Below, piece by piece: positions 43,872 to 56,080 of a stretch of DNA of 64,000 bases; within the stretch, counting starts at the first letter, position 1; the number at the start of each line of letters is the position of its first letter. The DNA comes from Pseudomonadota bacterium (GTDB taxonomy: Bacteria > Pseudomonadota > Alphaproteobacteria > Rhizobiales > Xanthobacteraceae): contig JAEXYA010000066.1 in the NCBI GenBank assembly GCA_023451825.1, positions 27,804 to 91,803 on the forward strand, written 5' to 3'. Under the pieces are notes generated by a model. It searched no databases, had not been told where the DNA came from, and worked only from the letters and a program-made list of their open reading frames with translations. The position numbers and the translations under genes were made by a program.

Positions 43872-44636
43872 ATGTGTCGCACCATGATCGACACCATGCT
43901 CATTCTCATCGCCGCCGTTTTTGCACTCGCAGGCTTCGTCAAAGGGGTCATCGGCCTCGGCCTCCCCACCGTTTCCATGGGGCTGCTCGCCACCACCATG
44001 ACGCCCGTGCAGGCGCTGACCATCGTCATCGTGCCCGCCATCGTCACCAATATCTGGCAGACTTTTGCCGGCCCTTATCTGCGCGACATCATCCGCCGGC
44101 TATGGCCACTGCTGCTCACCACGGCCATCGCGATCTGGCTCGCGGGTGGCCTGATGACCGGGCCCTATGCCAAATACGGCGCCATCGTGCTCGGCGTGCT
44201 GCTGGTGATCTATGCCGTGGTGACGCTGGTGAAATTCCAGTTCAGGACCGCACCGAAGGACGAAAAGTGGGTCGGCGGCATCGTCGGTGCGATCACTGGT
44301 GTGGTATCGGCCGCCACCGGCGTGCAGGTCATTCCCTCGATGCCCTTCATGCAGTCGATCGGCATGGAGAAGAACGAGCTGGTGCAGGCGCTCGGCCTCT
44401 ATTTCACCGTCGCCACGGTGGCGCAGGCGTTCAACCTCACCAGCGCCGGCCTGCTCAATGCGGCGACGGCCGTCCCAGGCATCATCGCCATGATCACCGC
44501 CTTCGCCGGCATGTTCCTTGGCCAGGCGGTGCGCGACCGCATGGCGCCGGAGCAATTCCGTCGCTGGTTCCTGATCGCGATGCTTCTGCTCGGGATCTAT
44601 CTGGCGGTGAGTGCGACGCTGGCTGTGATGAAATGA
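43872..44636 (+). CDS. TSUP/TauE-SafE family membrane transporter
   Basis: A 254-residue membrane protein with about eight helices. The N-terminal AGFVKGVIGLGLPTVSMGLL and the central GAITGVVSAATGVQVIPSMPF are the two inverted TauE/SafE repeats. The family exports sulfite, sulfoacetate or other organic anions, and the substrate is not readable. AGGA lies eight bases before the ATG at 43872; an ATG at 43884 is possible. The divergent LysR gene probably controls it. A family A repeat begins 5 bp after the stop. Confidence 0.87.
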   Translation: MCRTMIDTMLILIAAVFALAGFVKGVIGLGLPTVSMGLLATTMTPVQALTIVIVPAIVTNIWQTFAGPYLRDIIRRLWPLLLTTAIAIWLAGGLMTGPYAKYGAIVLGVLLVIYAVVTLVKFQFRTAPKDEKWVGGIVGAITGVVSAATGVQVIPSMPFMQSIGMEKNELVQALGLYFTVATVAQAFNLTSAGLLNAATAVPGIIAMITAFAGMFLGQAVRDRMAPEQFRRWFLIAMLLLGIYLAVSATLAVMK

Positions 44637-44641
44637 GGTCC

Positions 44642-44728
44642 GTAGGGTGGGCAAAGGAGTGTAGCGACGAGCCCACCTCCCGGTGTCGTGCGCGTGATGG
44701 TGGGCACGCTGCGCTTTGCCCACCCTAC
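44642..44728. repeat. palindromic repeat, family A copy 5
   Basis: The right arm GGGCACGCTGCGCTTTGCCC is canonical; the left arm is altered (GTAGGGTGGGCAAAGGAGTG). It lies between the convergent TSUP and LysE genes, 9 bp from the LysE stop. Confidence 0.85.
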
Positions 44729-44737
44729 AACTGAGCG

Positions 44738-45376
44738 CTACTTCGCTTCCAGCAGCGCCACGCGAATGCCGAGATAGATGAACACACCGCCCAGCGCGCG
44801 GTTGATCCACACCAGCCCCTTGCCCGACTGGCGTACGCGCCGTGCAGCACGCGCCGCGAACACCGCCACCAGCAGGCACCATGTGCCGCCGGTGCCGATG
44901 AACATCAGGCCGAGCACCATGAAGGCCAGCGCCTTCTGCGGCGCATCGGCATCGACGAATTGCGGAAGAAAAGCGAGAAAGAACAGCGCCACTTTCGGGT
45001 TCAGCGCATTGGTGAGCGCGCCCTGCCAAAACACCTGGCTGAGCCGGATCGCCGGCTTCTCGACCGACGACGCCAGCAGGTCCTGAGGCGCTTTCCAGCG
45101 CAGCATCTGAAGTCCGCTATAGAGCAAATAGGCCGCACCGATCCATTTCACGATGGTAAAGGCCGTGGATGATGCGGCCAGCAGAGCCGAGAGACCCACC
45201 GCCGCGGCAAACACATGGACGAGACAGCCCGCGCAAATTCCGAGCGCCGCAGCCACGCCACCGCGCCATCCAATCTGCACGCTGCGGCCGATGATATAGG
45301 CCGTGTCCGGCCCCGGCGTGATGTTGAGCAGCAGGCCGGAGAGGATGAACAGCCAGAGATCGTGAATGCCGAGCAT
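44738..45376 (-). CDS. LysE/RhtB family amino-acid exporter
   Basis: A 212-residue inner-membrane protein with six predicted helices. LLLNITPGPDTAYIIGRSVQIG is the LysE/RhtB family opening, followed by GICAGCLVHVFAAAVGLSALL and the charged loop after helix 3. The family effluxes homoserine, threonine, leucine or lysine; the precise substrate is not determined. It stands alone, with a family C repeat 20 bp upstream of its start. Confidence 0.88.
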   Translation of the reverse strand: MLGIHDLWLFILSGLLLNITPGPDTAYIIGRSVQIGWRGGVAAALGICAGCLVHVFAAAVGLSALLAASSTAFTIVKWIGAAYLLYSGLQMLRWKAPQDLLASSVEKPAIRLSQVFWQGALTNALNPKVALFFLAFLPQFVDADAPQKALAFMVLGLMFIGTGGTWCLLVAVFAARAARRVRQSGKGLVWINRALGGVFIYLGIRVALLEAK

Positions 45377-45396
45377 GGAGTGACTTTCCTGTCAGC

Positions 45397-45474
45397 CGTC
45401 ATTGCGAGGAGCGAAGCGACGAAGCAATCCAGTTCTTGGCTTTCTGGATTGCTTCGCTGCGCTCGCAATGACGG
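45397..45474. repeat. palindromic repeat, family C copy 2
   Basis: Arms CCGTCATTGCGAGGAGCGAA and TTCGCTGCGCTCGCAATGACGG flank GACGAAGCAATCCAG. It sits in the 102-bp gap between the hydrolase stop and the LysE start. Confidence 0.85.
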
Positions 45475-45478
45475 AGTA

Positions 45479-46426
45479 TTACTTAAACAACGGCGTCCCC
45501 GGCACGAAGGCATCGAACGCCGCCCAGAATTGCTGCCTGTAGCGATCCTGCTCCTGCAAGATCTCGTGCTTTGCCCCGGCGATCACGAGATGCGAGCCGG
45601 CCCGCAGATGATAGGCGAATTCCTCGATGGCCGGCGTGGAGACCACCTGATCGTGGCTCGCCGCCAGCATCAGGATCGGTTGGCGGATATCGACGGGATA
45701 GCGCGTCGCGCGAAAACCATGCATGGCGCGGATCGCCGTGTCCGCCCAGGCAATGGTCGGCGCGCCGATGCCCAGGGTCGGATCTTCCTGCAGGATCGCC
45801 GCGTTGCGTGCGTAGCGCACGGGGTCCGTGGTCAGCTTGTTGTCCGGGAAGGATGACGAGCCCACCAGCTCGCCATTGCCGCCGGGAATGTAGTTGCCGC
45901 CCTGCCCGGTCCAGCGCATGAAGCGCAGCAGCAGCCGCGCCGGCAGCGACGTGGAGCGGCCAGGCAGATCGATCATCGGGGCCGACAGCACCATGCGGTC
46001 GAACCAGCGTTTGCCGGCATGCGCCACGCGCAGCATGACAGCGCCGCCCATGGAATGGGCCAGCGCGTAATAGGGTGGCGGGCAATCCGGCATCACCACC
46101 TGCTGCACGAAGGCTTCCACATCGAGCTCGAAATCCGAGAAATTGCGCACATAGCCTTTGCGCGCATCGCGCAGGCGCCGCGCCGAGTGCCCCTGGCCGC
46201 GCCAGTCGATCATCGCCACCGCAAAGCCGCGGTCGCGCAGATCGCGCACGGTCTCGAAATACTTCTCGATGAATTCGCCGCGGCCGGTGAACACGCAGAC
46301 CGTGCCCTTGTGCCCGGCTGGCGGCGACCAGCGCGCGAAGCGCAGTTCGACGCCATCGGACGTTTTGATCGTGCCGGAGGTTGCACCTTCAGGAACCGGA
46401 TTGGCGGGGATCGAGACAAGTGTCAT
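45479..46426 (-). CDS. alpha/beta hydrolase, lysophospholipase/monoacylglycerol lipase-like
   Basis: A 315-residue serine hydrolase. The nucleophile elbow is YALAHSMGGAVML; the acid and His come from ILMLAASHDQVVSTPAIEEF and IAGAKHEILQE. The region VDWRGQGHSARR is the hallmark loop of the PldB/MGLL subgroup acting on lysophospholipids or monoacylglycerols. Start ATG 46426. It is divergent from the hsp20 gene; the 195-bp gap between them contains the thermometer leader. Confidence 0.88.
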   Translation of the reverse strand: MTLVSIPANPVPEGATSGTIKTSDGVELRFARWSPPAGHKGTVCVFTGRGEFIEKYFETVRDLRDRGFAVAMIDWRGQGHSARRLRDARKGYVRNFSDFELDVEAFVQQVVMPDCPPPYYALAHSMGGAVMLRVAHAGKRWFDRMVLSAPMIDLPGRSTSLPARLLLRFMRWTGQGGNYIPGGNGELVGSSSFPDNKLTTDPVRYARNAAILQEDPTLGIGAPTIAWADTAIRAMHGFRATRYPVDIRQPILMLAASHDQVVSTPAIEEFAYHLRAGSHLVIAGAKHEILQEQDRYRQQFWAAFDAFVPGTPLFK

Positions 46427-46498
46427 GCAGGACCGGCTAGGTGAAAGAGGCTGGTTTTCAAGGGCCTCCCAGGCGTCGGCGAGATTCTTTCGCCACCC

Positions 46499-46526
46499 CT
46501 TGCAGGCCGAAACACCCCTCCCATAT
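46499..46526 (+). promoter_or_regulatory. candidate heat-shock promoter of hsp20
   Basis: CTTGCAG (46499-46505) and CCCATAT (46520-46526), spaced by 14 bp, resemble a sigma-32-type promoter; TTGCAG-N17-ATATCA in the same place is a sigma-70-type reading. Either places transcription start near 46533, exactly where the first leader hairpin begins. Confidence 0.45.
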
Positions 46527-46532
46527 CACCTT

Positions 46533-46621
46533 CATGCAGGCCTCTCTAGGCTGCATGTGACGAAAGCCCGGCCCGATTGGCGGGCGGGTAACTCAACAGT
46601 CGCTCAATGGAGGACTACCCT
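46533..46621 (+). promoter_or_regulatory. ROSE-like RNA thermometer in the hsp20 leader
   Basis: Three stem-loops fill the leader: CATGCAG/CTGCATG with inner CCT/AGG (46533-46557), a GC-rich CCCG-GCCCG/CGGGC-GGG stem (46567-46588), and a final hairpin at 46598-46616 that buries the ribosome site. In the last one UCGCU (46600-46604) pairs with AGGA (46611-46614) with one bulged G (46602), the conserved UYGCU:AGGA pairing of ROSE elements described for Bradyrhizobium small heat-shock genes. Melting on heating would free GGAGG for translation. Confidence 0.8.
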
Positions 46622-47098
46622 ATGCGTACCTATGATCTCACCCCGTTCTATCGTTCCACCGTCGGCTTCGATCGCCTGTTCAACCTGCTGGATCAGACCA
46701 CGGCTGAAACCGCGTCGGGTTATCCGCCCTACAATATCGAGCGCCTTGGCGAGAACGATTACCGTATCAGCGTCGCCGTCTCCGGCTTTGCGCAGAACGA
46801 GCTCACCATCGTCGCGAAGGAAAATACGCTGACGATCAAGGGCGAGAAGGCTGCCAATGAGAATGGCAACAAGTCCGAAGTGCTCTATCGCGGCATCGCC
46901 GCCCGGGCCTTCGAGCGCGCTTTCCAGCTCGCCGATTTCGTACAGGTGAAGAACGCCTCGCTCGAGAACGGCCTGCTCCACGTGGATCTCGTCCGCGAGA
47001 TTCCCGAAGCTGCGAAACCCCGCAACATTCCGATTTCCGCCAGCGCCGTCAGCGCGCCGCAGGTGGTCGACGGCTCGGCCGAGAAAGTCGCCGCGTAA
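46622..47098 (+). CDS. Hsp20/alpha-crystallin small heat-shock protein (IbpA-like)
   Basis: A 158-residue small heat-shock chaperone of class A. It begins MRTYDLTPFYRSTVGFDRLF, typical of IbpA-like proteins, and has the alpha-crystallin domain from about YNIERLGENDYRISVAVSGF to ENGLLHVDLVREIPE, with the C-terminal I-x-I/V-like anchor RNIPIS. It binds unfolding proteins as an oligomer. ATG 46622 is fixed by GGAGG eight bases upstream; the ATG at 46607 is part of the ribosome-site hairpin. Expression is probably heat-controlled by the leader. A terminator follows. Confidence 0.95.
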   Translation: MRTYDLTPFYRSTVGFDRLFNLLDQTTAETASGYPPYNIERLGENDYRISVAVSGFAQNELTIVAKENTLTIKGEKAANENGNKSEVLYRGIAARAFERAFQLADFVQVKNASLENGLLHVDLVREIPEAAKPRNIPISASAVSAPQVVDGSAEKVAA

Positions 47099-47141
47099 CA
47101 GCGACTGCGTAAAGTGTAGTAAGTGTAAATGTGTGCGCGAA

Positions 47142-47168
47142 GCGCCCCGGAGCAATCCGGGGCGTTTT
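47142..47168 (+). terminator. intrinsic terminator of hsp20
   Basis: CGCCCCGG, a six-base loop and CCGGGGCG are followed by TTTTCGTTT; the stem lies about 45 bp behind the hsp20 stop. Confidence 0.85.
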
Positions 47169-47196
47169 CGTTTGCTGCTTCCGTCATTGCGAGGCC

Positions 47197-47293
47197 GTAG
47201 GATGGGTAGAGCGCAGCGAAACCCATCACCGCAAGCGCCCGGCCGTGATGGGTTTCGCTCCGGCGCTCCGCGCCTGCGCTCTACCCATCCTAC
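47197..47293. repeat. palindromic repeat, family B copy 2
   Basis: Arms GTAGGATGGGTAGAGCGCAG and GCGCTCTACCCATCCTAC, inner AAACCCATCAC and GTGATGGGTTTCG. A fragment of family C (GTCATTGCGAGG) directly precedes it at 47183, suggesting one repeat inserted at or next to another. Confidence 0.85.
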
Positions 47294-47403
47294 GATCGCG
47301 TTCCTGTGATCATCCGTGATCACCCACTGCGTAACATATGTCTCGCACGCATCGAACCTCCGACATTGCAGACACACCGTCTCAACCATCAGGAATTCAT
47401 GCG

Positions 47404-48204
47404 ATGACCCCCATTCGGATATTGACTGCGCTCGCCATGAGCGCACTGACCGCTATTTTTACTGCCAGCACCGCTGACGCGCAGGCTGCGCCGATCAAGG
47501 CCAAGAACGTCGTCCTCATCCACGGCGCCTGGGCCGACGGCTCGAGCTGGGGCGAGGTGATCCCGCTGCTGCAGAAAGCCGGCTTGCACGTCACCGCCGT
47601 GCAGAACCCGCTGTCGTCGCTTGCGGATTCCAATGCCGCCGCGAAGCGCGCGCTGGCTTTGCAGGACGGCCCCACGGTACTGGTCGGCCATTCCTGGGGC
47701 GGCACGGTGGTCAGCGATGTTGGCACCGATCCGAAAGTCTCCGCCCTTGTCTACATCGCTGCGCGCGCCCCCGATGCCGATGAGGATTTCGTTGCGCTGT
47801 CCGGCAAATTCCCCACCGGCCCGGTGCGATCAGGCATCCAGACCCATGACGGCTACACGCTGCTGTCCGAACCGGCCTTCCTGAAGGATTTCGCCAACGG
47901 CGTCGAACCGACCAAGGCCAAGGTGTTGTTCGCCGAACAGGGCGAGACGGCCGCCAGTATCTTTGCCGGCCGCACCAGCGCCGCTGCCTGGCACGACAAG
48001 CCCTCCTTCTATGCGGTCGCCAAGCAGGACCGCACCATCAATCCCGATTTCGAGCGCTTCCTCGCCAAACGCATGAAGGCCACCACGGTCGAGATCGATG
48101 GCGGACATCTCATCATGGTGTCGCATGCCCGCCAGGTCGCGAATCTGATCCTGCAGGCGGCTGGCGTCACAGCGCCTGCAAACAAGACGGCGATGAAGAA
48201 GTAA
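47404..48204 (+). CDS. secreted alpha/beta hydrolase
   Basis: A 266-residue protein with a signal peptide (ILTALAMSALTAIFTASTADAQA). The catalytic fold shows VVLIHGAWADGSSWGEVIPL, the nucleophile elbow LVGHSWGGTVV, and the His in DGGHLIMVSHARQV. The pattern resembles the EstC/salicylate-esterase or plant-type hydroxynitrile lyase-like group often seen as periplasmic esterases. ATG 47404 is chosen because it leads straight into the signal peptide; the frame opens at 47338. Substrate unknown. Confidence 0.87.
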   Translation: MTPIRILTALAMSALTAIFTASTADAQAAPIKAKNVVLIHGAWADGSSWGEVIPLLQKAGLHVTAVQNPLSSLADSNAAAKRALALQDGPTVLVGHSWGGTVVSDVGTDPKVSALVYIAARAPDADEDFVALSGKFPTGPVRSGIQTHDGYTLLSEPAFLKDFANGVEPTKAKVLFAEQGETAASIFAGRTSAAAWHDKPSFYAVAKQDRTINPDFERFLAKRMKATTVEIDGGHLIMVSHARQVANLILQAAGVTAPANKTAMKK

Positions 48205-48220
48205 GGCGTCGCCGGAGGCG

Positions 48221-48256
48221 AAGCGATCCGGGGCTGCAAGGCAGACCGGATCGCTT
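48221..48256. terminator. 11-bp perfect stem-loop behind the secreted hydrolase
   Basis: AAGCGATCCGG and CCGGATCGCTT are inverted around 14 nt, 16 bp after the hydrolase stop. No T-tract follows, so this is only a tentative terminator or REP hairpin. Confidence 0.4.
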
Positions 48257-48325
48257 TGGCCCCAACAGGCCGCACTCCACATGTAGGGAAATTGGACACA
48301 ACTCCACTGACACATCAGACCGAAT

Positions 48326-48535
48326 ATGGTAGAAACGGGCATGCCGCAGAAAACCAAGAATTCTGGGAAATCAGGCCGTTTCACCCTCGGGGCTGAGTCC
48401 TATGAGCGGATCAGTGCGGTCGAAGGGATCGCGTTGAAGCCGGCAATGAAACAGCGTCTTGCAGAGGCAAAGAAGACAAAAGCCTCCCCGGACGTGTATC
48501 GAAAATCGATCATGGACGCTCATCGCAAAGCGTGA
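48326..48535 (+). CDS. probable antitoxin of a Fic toxin-antitoxin module
   Basis: A 69-residue basic, helical protein (MVETGMPQKTKNSGKSGRFT) encoded directly before a Fic-domain gene, with its stop overlapping the Fic start. The segment ESYERISAVEGIALKPAMKQ looks like the inhibitory helix of class I Fic antitoxins (VbhA, YhfG), whose motif is [S/T]xxxE[G/N]; here Ser is three, not four, positions before the Glu. An internal ATG at 48341 is an alternative start. AT-richer codon use than the flanks suggests acquisition. Confidence 0.65.
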   Translation: MVETGMPQKTKNSGKSGRFTLGAESYERISAVEGIALKPAMKQRLAEAKKTKASPDVYRKSIMDAHRKA

Positions 48536-49116
48536 CTTCGATGTATGACGCGATCGAGGACCCGTATACATATCCGGGCTCAACGGTCCTGAGAAACAGG
48601 CTGGACCTTCGTGATCAGGAGGCTCTGGACGATTTCGAAGCGGAAATATCCTACGCCCGCGCACAAGAGCCTCTTCCTTCAGGAAGTCTCGACTTCTCGC
48701 ATTACAAGGCCATCCATCATCATCTCTTTCAGGATGTTTATGAATGGGCCGGTATTCCGCGCACCGTGCGGATATCGAAAAACGGAAACCCGTTTTGCTT
48801 TCCCGAGAACATTGCAGCTCAAGCCGACAAACTGTTTTCTGAATTGAAACGCGATCAATTTCTGGTCGGTCTGAGCACGCCCGTGTTCAGCCGCAAAGCG
48901 GCACATTTCCTCGCAGAATTGAATGCCATTCACGCCTTCCGCGAAGGAAACGGGCGCGCGCAGACGACGCTGTTTGCTCTGCTCACCGTCGAAGCGGGCT
49001 ACGACTTCAGGTATCATAAGCTTGATCCGCCAGAATGGCTCCGAGCCATGATCGCAAGCTTCAACGGCGATGAGGCGCCGCTCGTTTCAGCAATCGAGAA
49101 GGTCATCAGCGACTGA
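48532..49116 (+). CDS. Fic domain AMP transferase-like toxin
   Basis: A 194-residue Fic protein. The core motif reads HAFREGNGR (residues 134-142), with the catalytic His134 and phosphate-binding GNGR; the usual HPF is HAF. The beta-hairpin flap that positions the target is IPRTVRISKNGNPFCF (75-90). The opening DPYTYPGSTVLRNRL matches class I Fic toxins whose helix N-terminus is capped by a separate antitoxin. Fic toxins add AMP (rarely other nucleotides) to proteins such as DNA gyrase. GTG 48532 overlaps the antitoxin stop (GTGA); ATG 48541 is possible. Confidence 0.88.
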   Translation: MTSMYDAIEDPYTYPGSTVLRNRLDLRDQEALDDFEAEISYARAQEPLPSGSLDFSHYKAIHHHLFQDVYEWAGIPRTVRISKNGNPFCFPENIAAQADKLFSELKRDQFLVGLSTPVFSRKAAHFLAELNAIHAFREGNGRAQTTLFALLTVEAGYDFRYHKLDPPEWLRAMIASFNGDEAPLVSAIEKVISD

Positions 49117-49140
49117 CCGGACCAACTCCCGCGATTGCCC

Positions 49141-49178
49141 GAAAAAGAAAAGGGCTCCAACACGACCGTGTGGAGCCC
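49141..49178 (-). terminator. intrinsic terminator of gltD
   Basis: On the minus strand an 8-bp stem GGGCTCCA/TGGAGCCC, extended inward by partial pairing, is followed by TTTTCTTTTTC. It lies 24 bp behind the gltD stop. Confidence 0.85.
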
Positions 49179-49202
49179 CGCGATTGGATCAAAAGAGATC
49201 GA

Positions 49203-50660
49203 TCAACGCGGCAGCGTCGTCGTCCCCATCAGCGCGGTGTCGATCGCACGGGCACAGAGACGGCCTTCACGGATCGCCCACACCACCAGCGACTGGCCGC
49301 GGCGCATGTCGCCGGCCGAATACACCTTCGGCAGCGACGTCGCGAAGTCATTGAGGCCGGCCTGGACATTACCACGCTGGTCGAGTTCGACGCCGAGAGT
49401 CTTCAGCATGCCTTCATGGACGGGATGCACAAAACCCATGGCGAGCAGAACGAGGTCGGCCTTGAGGGCGAATTCGCTGCCCGGGATCGGCTTGAACTTG
49501 TCGTCGACGCGGACGCAATTGAGCTGCGTGACCTTGCCGTCCTTGGCCTCGAAGCTCTGCGTGAGCACGGCGAATTCGCGCTCGGCGCCTTCGGCCTGGC
49601 TCGACGAGGTGCGCATCTTCAGCGGCCAGTTCGGCCAGGTGAGACCCTTGTTTTCCTTCTCCGGCGGCGCCGGCATGATTTCGAGCTGGGTCACCGACAG
49701 CGCACCCTGGCGCAGCGAGGTGCCGATGCAGTCCGAACCGGTGTCGCCGCCGCCGATGACGACCACATGCTTGCCGCCGGCGAGGATCTCCTTGACGTCG
49801 CCGAGCGGCTCGTTGCCGACGCGGCGGTTCTGCTGCGGCAGGAAGTCCATGGCGAAATGGATGCCGTCATTGTCGCGGCCGGGGATCGGCAGGTCGCGGC
49901 CATGCTCGGCGCCGCCAGTCAGCGCGATGGCGTCGAACTTCTTGGCGAGTTCGACGGGATCGACGGCGTTCGGCGCGGTGCCGCCCACCGGCGTATTGTA
50001 GTGGAACACAATGCCTTCGCCGACCATCTGCTCGACGCGGCGGTCGATCACGGTCTTTTCCATCTTGAAGTCGGGAATACCGTAACGCATCAGGCCGCCG
50101 GCCTTGGCGAACTTCTCATAGACATGGACTTCGTGACCGGCACGCGCGAGTTGCTGCGCGCAGGCCATTCCGGCCGGGCCGGCGCCGATCACGGCGACCT
50201 TACGGCCGGTCTTCACGGCCGACACCTGCGGCTTCAGCCAGCCATTGTCCCAGGCCTTATCGACGATGGCGCATTCGATCGTCTTGATGGTCACCGGATT
50301 GTCGTCGATGTTCAGCGTGCAGGATGCTTCGCACGGTGCCGGGCAGATGCGGCCGGTGAATTCCGGGAAGTTGTTGGTGGAATGCAGGTTGCGCGAGGCT
50401 TCTTCCCAGTTGCCCTGATAGACGAGGTCGTTCCAGTCCGGGATCTGGTTATTGACCGGGCAGCCGGGCGTGCCGGGCTGCACCGAGCCGGTGCCGTGGC
50501 AATAGGGAATGCCGCAATTCATGCAGCGCGCGGCCTGGCTCTGCGTATCCTTGTCGCCAAGCGGAATGACGAACTCATTGTAGTTCTTCAGTCGCTCCGC
50601 GACCGGCGCATACTTGCGATCGTGACGTTCGATTTCGAGAAAACCGGTGATCTTGCCCAT
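49203..50660 (-). CDS. gltD: glutamate synthase, small (beta) subunit
   Basis: A 485-residue NADPH-oxidising subunit of glutamate synthase. N-terminal cysteine clusters that bind [4Fe-4S] are visible (CMNCGIPYCHGTG, GRICPAPCEASC). The FAD dinucleotide motif is VAVIGAGPAGMACAQQLARAG and the NADPH motif VVVIGGGDTGSDCIG. It passes electrons from NADPH to GltB. The gene is downstream of gltB on the same strand, separated by 115 bp that include a family C repeat. Confidence 0.97.
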   Translation of the reverse strand: MGKITGFLEIERHDRKYAPVAERLKNYNEFVIPLGDKDTQSQAARCMNCGIPYCHGTGSVQPGTPGCPVNNQIPDWNDLVYQGNWEEASRNLHSTNNFPEFTGRICPAPCEASCTLNIDDNPVTIKTIECAIVDKAWDNGWLKPQVSAVKTGRKVAVIGAGPAGMACAQQLARAGHEVHVYEKFAKAGGLMRYGIPDFKMEKTVIDRRVEQMVGEGIVFHYNTPVGGTAPNAVDPVELAKKFDAIALTGGAEHGRDLPIPGRDNDGIHFAMDFLPQQNRRVGNEPLGDVKEILAGGKHVVVIGGGDTGSDCIGTSLRQGALSVTQLEIMPAPPEKENKGLTWPNWPLKMRTSSSQAEGAEREFAVLTQSFEAKDGKVTQLNCVRVDDKFKPIPGSEFALKADLVLLAMGFVHPVHEGMLKTLGVELDQRGNVQAGLNDFATSLPKVYSAGDMRRGQSLVVWAIREGRLCARAIDTALMGTTTLPR

Positions 50661-50695
50661 CGTAAATTACTGCCTCTAACCCGTCTCTAGCTGAT

Positions 50696-50760
50696 CGTCA
50701 TTGCGAGGTCGGGAAAACCGTTTGGTTTTCCCTGCCCTTCAGGCGTCGCTCGCAATGACG
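50696..50760. repeat. short palindromic repeat between gltB and gltD (family C copy 3)
   Basis: CGTCATTGCGAGGTCG and CGTCGCTCGCAATGACG arms around an AAAACCGTTTGGTTTT hairpin. It fills the intercistronic gap and could modulate the ratio of GltD to GltB. Confidence 0.75.
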
Positions 50761-50775
50761 GCGAGTATTCTCTGC

Positions 50776-55533
<4,758 letters not shown>

Positions 55534-55545
55534 CTTCGTCCTCTC

Positions 55546-55660
55546 AGCCCCCCATGGGGGCTCTGCCACCTTTGTCGGCGCACCTTTGACGCTCGCGGAA
55601 CCCTCGAGGGCTGCCGCTCGCGCCTTTAGCGAGCCTGGTTTTCAGAATTAAGACTGGTGG
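55546..55660 (-). promoter_or_regulatory. structured leader of gltB
   Basis: Just before the ribosome site is a 7-bp stem AGCCCCC/GGGGGCT with a 3-nt loop (55546-55562). Further upstream, GCTCGC/GCGAGC elements occur twice and could pair in alternative ways around CCCTCGAGGG (55600-55636). The whole 547-bp gap 55534-56080 has no convincing gene. Confidence 0.4.
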
Positions 55661-56080
55661 CAGCCCGCCGAGCCCGGTGGCCACCCCATATCCTGCCTTA
55701 ACAAGCGCCTCTTTAACCGCAGCGCTCGCTTATGTCGCAGCCCCTATGCGGGTTCTGCCACAAAAAATTGCGACAGTGATGCTGTCCTAACCATCACCTT
55801 GCCAAACTTTTATCTAGCACACAAGCGCAGGGAAGTCCGCCGTCGCAATGCAACAGCGCATGGCAAAACGCTTGTGACAGGGTGTTACCGAACCGCCACG
55901 GCCGACACCAAACCTGCGCCAAAGGTGCCGCGATCCGGCCCTTTCCCTGCCGAATTCCGCAGCGAGGTTGCGTCCGTTAACGCCTGAGGCAGGGGAACTT
56001 CGCCAGGCGCTGACAAATGTCAGGTGAGGTTCAGATATGAGCCTCTATCTCCGGGCGCGGGGGCGTCGAAGGAGCTTGCG

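Noticed and set aside
55799..55987. 62-codon frame upstream of the Pro/Ala-rich protein
   Set aside because: No ribosome site, no recognisable sequence features, lies in the gltB regulatory gap.
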